Of a DNA stretch of 7,045 nt, positions 5,156-7,045 are shown piece after piece; positions within the stretch are counted from its first letter, which is position 1, and each line of letters opens with the position of its first letter. The position numbers and the translations under genes are program-made. Under the pieces are notes generated by a model that saw only the letters and a list, made by a program, of their open reading frames with translations, did no database searches and had not been told where the DNA came from. Where the stretch lies: the NCBI GenBank assembly GCA_900551995.1, contig URXW01000058.1, positions 1 to 7,045 of the forward strand, given 5' to 3'. Source of the stretch: an uncultured Eubacteriales bacterium (GTDB lineage Bacteria; Bacillota; Clostridia; Oscillospirales; Oscillospiraceae).

Positions 5156-6282
5156 TTCTTCTTAAAAAAGCCCTTTCGCTTCTCGTAGTTGCTCTCGCCC
5201 AGCATATCGCTGAACTTGCCGAGAGCCTCCTTCTGCTCCTTCGTCAGATTCCGCGGCGTCTCCACGTTGACGGTCACATACTGGTCGCCCCGTCCCCGTC
5301 CGTTGAGCACCGGGATACCCTTGCCCCGCAGCCGGAACACGCTGCCCGTCTGGGTGCCTTCCGGCAAGTCGTACTTCACCTTCCCGTCGATGGTGGGGAT
5401 CTCCAGCGTCGCGCCCAGAGCCGCCTGTGCAAATGTAATGGGAGCCTCGCAGAACACGTCCACGCCCTCCCGGCGGAACACCTCGTCGGGCTGCACCATC
5501 ACCGTGATCAGCAGATCACCGGCACTGCCGCCGTTCTTCCCGGCGTTGCCCTGTCCCCGCAGGGAGATGGTCTGCCCGTGGTCGATACCGGCGGGGATGG
5601 TGACCTTGATGGTCTTGCGCCTGCGTACTCTCCCCTGACCGCCGCAGTCGGTGCAGGGCTGGTGAATGATCCGCCCCGTGCCCCGGCACTTCTGGCAGGG
5701 TCTTGTGCTGGCGAACACGCCCATGGGCGTCCGCTGCTGCACCTGCACCTGTCCGCTGCCGTGGCAGTCCGGGCAGATCTCCGGCGTGGTGCCCGGCTGG
5801 CAGCCGCTGCCCTTGCAGGTGGCGCACTGCTCGCTGCGCTCCACACTCACGTCCTTCTCGCAGCCGAACGCCGCCTCCTTGAACGTCACCGCCACGCTGG
5901 CGCGGATGCTCTCGCCCCGCTGGGGCGCGTTGGGATTCCGCCGCTGCTGTCCGCCGAAGCCGCCGCCGAAGAAGCTGCCGAAGATGTCGCCCAGATCGCC
6001 GAAGTCGAAGCCGCCCGCGCCGTAGCCGCCGCCTCCGCCGCCGTAGCTGGGATCCACCCCGGCGAAGCCGAACTGGTCGTACCGCGCCTTCTTCTCCGGG
6101 TCGGACAGCACCTCGTTGGCCTCGTTGACCTCCTTGAACTTCTCCTCGGCGTCCTTGTCGCCGGGGTTCATGTCCGGGTGGTACTTCCGCGCCAGCTTTT
6201 TATATGCTTTTTTGATCTCGTCCTCGCTCGCGCCCTTGCTGACGCCGAGAACCTCATAATAGTCGCGTTTGTTTTCTGCCAT
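5152..6282 (-). CDS. dnaJ: Chaperone protein DnaJ (Hsp40), class I, full length
   Basis: This is the co-chaperone that delivers unfolded substrates to DnaK and stimulates its ATPase. The 376-residue product has the full class I layout. The J domain covers residues 6-70 with HPD at 35-37. A Gly/Phe-rich linker follows at about 80-112. The zinc-binding region has four CxxCxGxG motifs starting at C153, C170, C196 and C210, with all eight cysteines present. The C-terminal substrate-binding domains run from about 220 to 345, ending in a basic FFKKK tail. The ATG at 6282 is chosen because GGAGAG (6295-6290) lies 7 nt upstream and the product then begins MAENKRDYYEVLGV, as is typical. An upstream in-frame GTG at 6297 overlaps that Shine-Dalgarno and is unlikely. 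The stop codon overlaps the start of the next gene (ATGA), which suggests translational coupling. No missing residues were seen. Confidence 0.98.
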   Translation of the reverse strand: MAENKRDYYEVLGVSKGASEDEIKKAYKKLARKYHPDMNPGDKDAEEKFKEVNEANEVLSDPEKKARYDQFGFAGVDPSYGGGGGGYGAGGFDFGDLGDIFGSFFGGGFGGQQRRNPNAPQRGESIRASVAVTFKEAAFGCEKDVSVERSEQCATCKGSGCQPGTTPEICPDCHGSGQVQVQQRTPMGVFASTRPCQKCRGTGRIIHQPCTDCGGQGRVRRRKTIKVTIPAGIDHGQTISLRGQGNAGKNGGSAGDLLITVMVQPDEVFRREGVDVFCEAPITFAQAALGATLEIPTIDGKVKYDLPEGTQTGSVFRLRGKGIPVLNGRGRGDQYVTVNVETPRNLTKEQKEALGKFSDMLGESNYEKRKGFFKKK

Positions 6283-6289
6283 CGCACTT

Positions 6290-6295
6290 CTCTCC
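6290..6295 (-). promoter_or_regulatory. Ribosome binding site that decides the dnaJ start
   Basis: GGAGAG on the minus strand lies 7 nt before the ATG at 6282. The alternative GTG at 6297 contributes its last G to this motif and has no comparable site of its own, so the shorter DnaJ is preferred. Confidence 0.75.
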
Positions 6296-6314
6296 ACTCA
6301 AAGGGGTGATAATA

Positions 6315-6351
6315 CCACAACAAGGGACAGGCTTCCCTGTCCCTCTTGTGG
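6315..6351 (-). other. Stem-loop in the dnaK-dnaJ intergenic spacer
   Basis: An inverted repeat fills most of the 77-nt spacer. The inner arms AGGGACAGG (6323-6331) and CCTGTCCCT (6336-6344) close a 4-nt loop, and the outer arms CCACAA (6315-6320) and TTGTGG (6346-6351) extend the stem past a small internal loop. On the minus strand the hairpin is followed by TATTATCACC, with no U-run, so it is not a standard intrinsic terminator. It more likely slows 3' decay of dnaK mRNA or partly attenuates transcription, giving more DnaK than DnaJ. That role is inferred. Confidence 0.6.
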
Positions 6352-6359
6352 GATATGTG

Positions 6360-7045
<686 letters not shown>

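Noticed and set aside
6283..6297. GTG at 6297 as the dnaJ start
   Set aside because: It overlaps the GGAGAG site and adds residues atypical for DnaJ; the ATG at 6282 gives the normal N-terminus and length.
1811..6309. Further long plus-strand open frames (about 1811-2878, 2745-3761, 3851-5104, 5101-6309)
   Set aside because: They are antisense to genes with clear family motifs, are His/Arg/Leu/Pro-rich, and run through the terminator or gene junctions; they are shadows of high GC content.

Overview
The window is GC-rich and compact, and every gene I can support lies on the minus strand. Purine-rich Shine-Dalgarno sites (AAGGAGG, AAAGGAG), the gene content and a dispersed-type palindrome suggest a Firmicute (Bacillota) of the clostridial gut type, plausibly an Oscillospiraceae/Ruminococcaceae relative. 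That placement is an inference from style, not a database match.

Read in the direction of transcription (right to left), the first block is a probable operon: the 3' part of dnaK (6360-7045, cut by the window edge), dnaJ (5152-6282), a PHP-family histidinol-phosphatase-like gene (4331-5155, overlapping dnaJ by 4 nt), rpiB (3875-4309) and a membrane-anchored DUF4015-type putative glycoside hydrolase (2832-3836). A perfect 23-bp inverted repeat with internal A7/T7 runs (2782-2831) follows the last stop codon directly and ends this unit. A stem-loop without a U-tract sits between dnaK and dnaJ and may tune their ratio. The DnaK/DnaJ chaperone pair thus appears joined to two sugar-phosphate or histidine-linked enzymes and a cell-surface protein.

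The spacer at 2609-2781 holds a dispersed-type palindrome (2718-2754) and a convincing extended -10 promoter (2653-2681) that opens a second operon of two genes. These are a radical SAM/SPASM enzyme (1229-2608, GTG start, very strong Shine-Dalgarno) and, overlapping it by 7 nt, a membrane protein (105-1235). The membrane protein has a signal peptide, an extracellular domain, one transmembrane helix and a predicted cytoplasmic tail. The tail is Gly-rich and ends in an unusual Cys-Ala repeat with eight cysteines. A SPASM-type maturase translationally coupled to a protein with such a tail looks like a peptide-modification system acting on the C-terminus of a membrane protein; this is the most interesting part of the window. 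Two adjacent hairpins (16-55 and 57-90) lie downstream and probably end the operon.

No tRNA, rRNA, CRISPR array, insertion sequence or plus-strand gene could be supported. Long open frames on the plus strand are shadows of the GC-rich minus-strand genes.
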